A DNA stretch of 64,000 nucleotides. It comes from Phyto melanocephala (lineage: Eukaryota > Arthropoda > Insecta > Diptera > Rhinophoridae). Position 1 is the first letter of the stretch, and each line of letters starts with the position of its first letter. The notes beneath the pieces are model-generated. The model saw nothing but the letters and a program-made list of their open reading frames with translations. It did no database searches and was not told where the DNA came from. Shown here in pieces: positions 62,111-64,000 of this stretch. A program made the position numbers and the translations under genes. The stretch spans positions 81,258,997 to 81,322,996 of the forward strand of contig OW799234.1 in the NCBI GenBank assembly GCA_941918925.1. The letters run 5' to 3'.

Positions 62111-64000
62111 TATATTTTGCACAATTTTATTTAATTTCAAATACGATAATTCTTTTTAAACAAGAATATTTTACTATTACTTTACTATTAAATTACACAA
62201 TTTTATTTTTTCTCACAAATAGGTATTAACAAATTTTGATAGGTATATTTTTTACAAATTACAAATGTAGCAAGAAAAAACTTTTGGCAGGACACCTTGT
62301 AAATCAATACGCCTTTTTATAATCGTATACTTTCAAATTTAATTTTTCAAATTATTTAAATTTTTAGATTTTTAATTGCGCCTTTCTATAATTACACTCA
62401 CTTTCTTTTTCACTATAAAATGATACTGCAAAAAAAAACAAAATGAAGCATATTGTTGCAGTCACTGCACGAAGTCGATTCACTTTTATTTACGGCGGCA
62501 ATAGGAAAGTGTAGATGCTTTGTTAACAATGTCATCAAAATAGTTGACAAAAGTGGTGACTTGGGGACACTTGACCCCAGGCTTCCTACAGGGATATTAA
62601 TGCAGGAATCAATAAAAAAATATGTAAAACTTGCACGTCATTTAACGTCTATCATATATTGTGATTTGGAAATATATGTTTGTGTCCTTAATTATGAAAG
62701 TTGTCTAAGCCATACATATTTTGTTTCGAGTTATTTAATGTTTTGCGTTTGAGTAATTCTAAATCTAATTTTGAATTTGATTAATCTCAATTAATTAAAA
62801 TTTTTTATGAATGTACAACTTTGTTTGTATCTCATACGGAAATGCTGTTTGCAGTCTTAGGCCATTTTTAAAATTAACTGAATGACCAAACCAGACAAAA
62901 ACTATTTATTAATATTTATTAATTAAAGCTGAAAAGTAATCCATTCTTATTACTACTGCAAGCTCCATAAAATTTTTTTTGGAAACTGGAGAAATGTAGG
63001 GTAGTAAACATATTAATAGTCTGGTAGTCGTAATTAGTGGATATAATTCAATATTTCAATGTATTTTCACTTTTCCCCTTTTAGATGAAACATCTAAATT
63101 GTGGGATTCAGAGTCATCTAAAGCCATTTTTTACTTAATTTTTTTCAGACATCGCATCTATTGGAGTTATTGATACAATTAATACTTTATTAAAATAATT
63201 CCAAAGTTAAATAATAAAAGTAATTAAATTAATTAAAATTATTATAAAGTTTATAGAAATTTTATTAAATTTTTAAAACTATTTCAAATGAAACTTTTTC
63301 AATATTTTTGTAATAAAAACCATTATTTTATTATTTTAATTTTTTTTTATGAATCACTTTGATTACACTGGTCGTCAGAAAGAAATGAAGGCGATCAAAT
63401 CATGTTATGTGTGCTTTTTATGTTCTGTATTCAAATCTGTTTACAGATTTTTTCTATCACGTCTAATATTAGAGATATTCTTGTTTAAATAAAATACTGA
63501 TATTGAAATATTTAATACGTATTTATTATTACAAAAATAAATAATCTTACGCCTAAATGACTTATATTGTATAAACTAAAATTTTAAATAAAATTTAATA
63601 TAAATATTACATTAAAAATTAATTATTATTTGGTATATCGCTTTCTTTTATTAGTGCTATCTATTGTTTCACGATGGATTTCCCAGCTAACATTTCTGTG
63701 GATCATTTGTCGGTATATATTTTTTTCATGTGCGCAGAGAACAAAGATTTTCTGCAAAAAAATAAATAAATACAAATGATCTAATTAATTTAGTCCCTGG
63801 AAATTGCCCAATATATATTTATGTTGTGGTTTTGTACCTGAACCAAAAAAATGCATGTATATTGTGCATAAATATGTTACGTAATGATTGTCAAAGAAGG
63901 CGAATGCACTTAATAAGGATCGATTTTCATTATACATGGCTTTTTTTATTCCCAATATTCCGAGCTATCAAAATAATGACAAAATATTGAATATTTGCTG
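62111..64000. other. Intergenic to window end, no supported gene
   Basis: One 99-codon plus frame (62453-62752) is GC-richer at its start (SGDLGTLDPRLPTG) but matches nothing I know. Confidence 0.4.

Noticed and set aside
62453..62752. 99-residue plus-strand frame near the window end
   Set aside because: The first third is GC-richer but nothing matches a known protein; the rest is AT-rich and non-specific.
1..64000. CRISPR arrays, rRNA and tRNA genes, bacterial operons
   Set aside because: Tandem arrays present are microsatellites or Helitron-type minisatellites without unique spacers. No tRNA-like cloverleaf was found by eye.

Overview
The window looks like an intron-rich, AT-rich genome of a higher fly, probably a calyptrate such as a blow fly or house-fly relative. 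This is inference. It rests on the fly-like split gene with canonical GT/AG introns, the mix of non-LTR retrotransposons, Tc1/mariner, pogo, hAT-like, Harbinger-like and Helitron remnants, and many copies of short repeats starting with the hairpin ATTCGGCYGTGCCGAAT. No bacterial features, rRNA, tRNA or CRISPR were found.

One host gene is supported: a five-exon, 419-residue gamma-butyrobetaine dioxygenase (last step of carnitine synthesis) on the plus strand at 39,798-47,874. All splice phases close, the protein keeps the zinc ligands (C66, C68, C71, H112) and the iron ligands (H235, D237, H380), and it ends with the family's usual tail. Its fourth intron (5.6 kb) is full of mobile DNA: a hairpin MITE, a decayed non-LTR reverse transcriptase, an internally deleted DD41D mariner with clean inverted ends, and a repeat cluster ending in a Helitron-type terminus.

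The rest is a graveyard of transposons. From left to right: family B, C and A repeats (1-4.6 kb); two non-LTR 3' ends on the minus strand and a 49-bp-arm hairpin MITE (6.6-7.9 kb); a pogo-type element with a family B insert (11.2-12.0 kb); a decayed mariner (12.9 kb); a 2.7-kb family A repeat carrying a nested mariner (15.6-18.3 kb); a Helitron helicase fragment with a Helitron 3' end (18.9-19.6 kb); a non-LTR tail on the minus strand (23 kb); an internally deleted pogo/jerky element with TA target duplications, a DNA-binding N-terminus and a PIP-box C-terminus (23.5-24.7 kb); a 699-bp MITE (26.2 kb); a mariner scrap (28.1 kb); two abutting Harbinger-like elements, one with a MADF-like segment (32.4-33.5 kb); a tandem array ending in a Helitron terminus (34-35.8 kb); a mariner corpse (37.8 kb); the dioxygenase gene; two inverted family B repeats flanking an R1-type retrotransposon end (48.5-51.5 kb); a hAT-like element with an 8-bp target duplication and a family A composite inside (55.8-59.1 kb); and a MITE interrupted by a non-LTR RNase H/zinc-knuckle end (60.3-61.8 kb).

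The remaining intergenic DNA (for example 4.6-6.6, 13.4-15.6, 28.6-32.4 and 51.5-55.8 kb) shows no gene I can support. The most promising under-described material is the modular A/B/C repeat group: elements with different bodies share a 5' hairpin end and a GGGTATAA-like 3' end, and one composite has multiplied after a mariner inserted into it.
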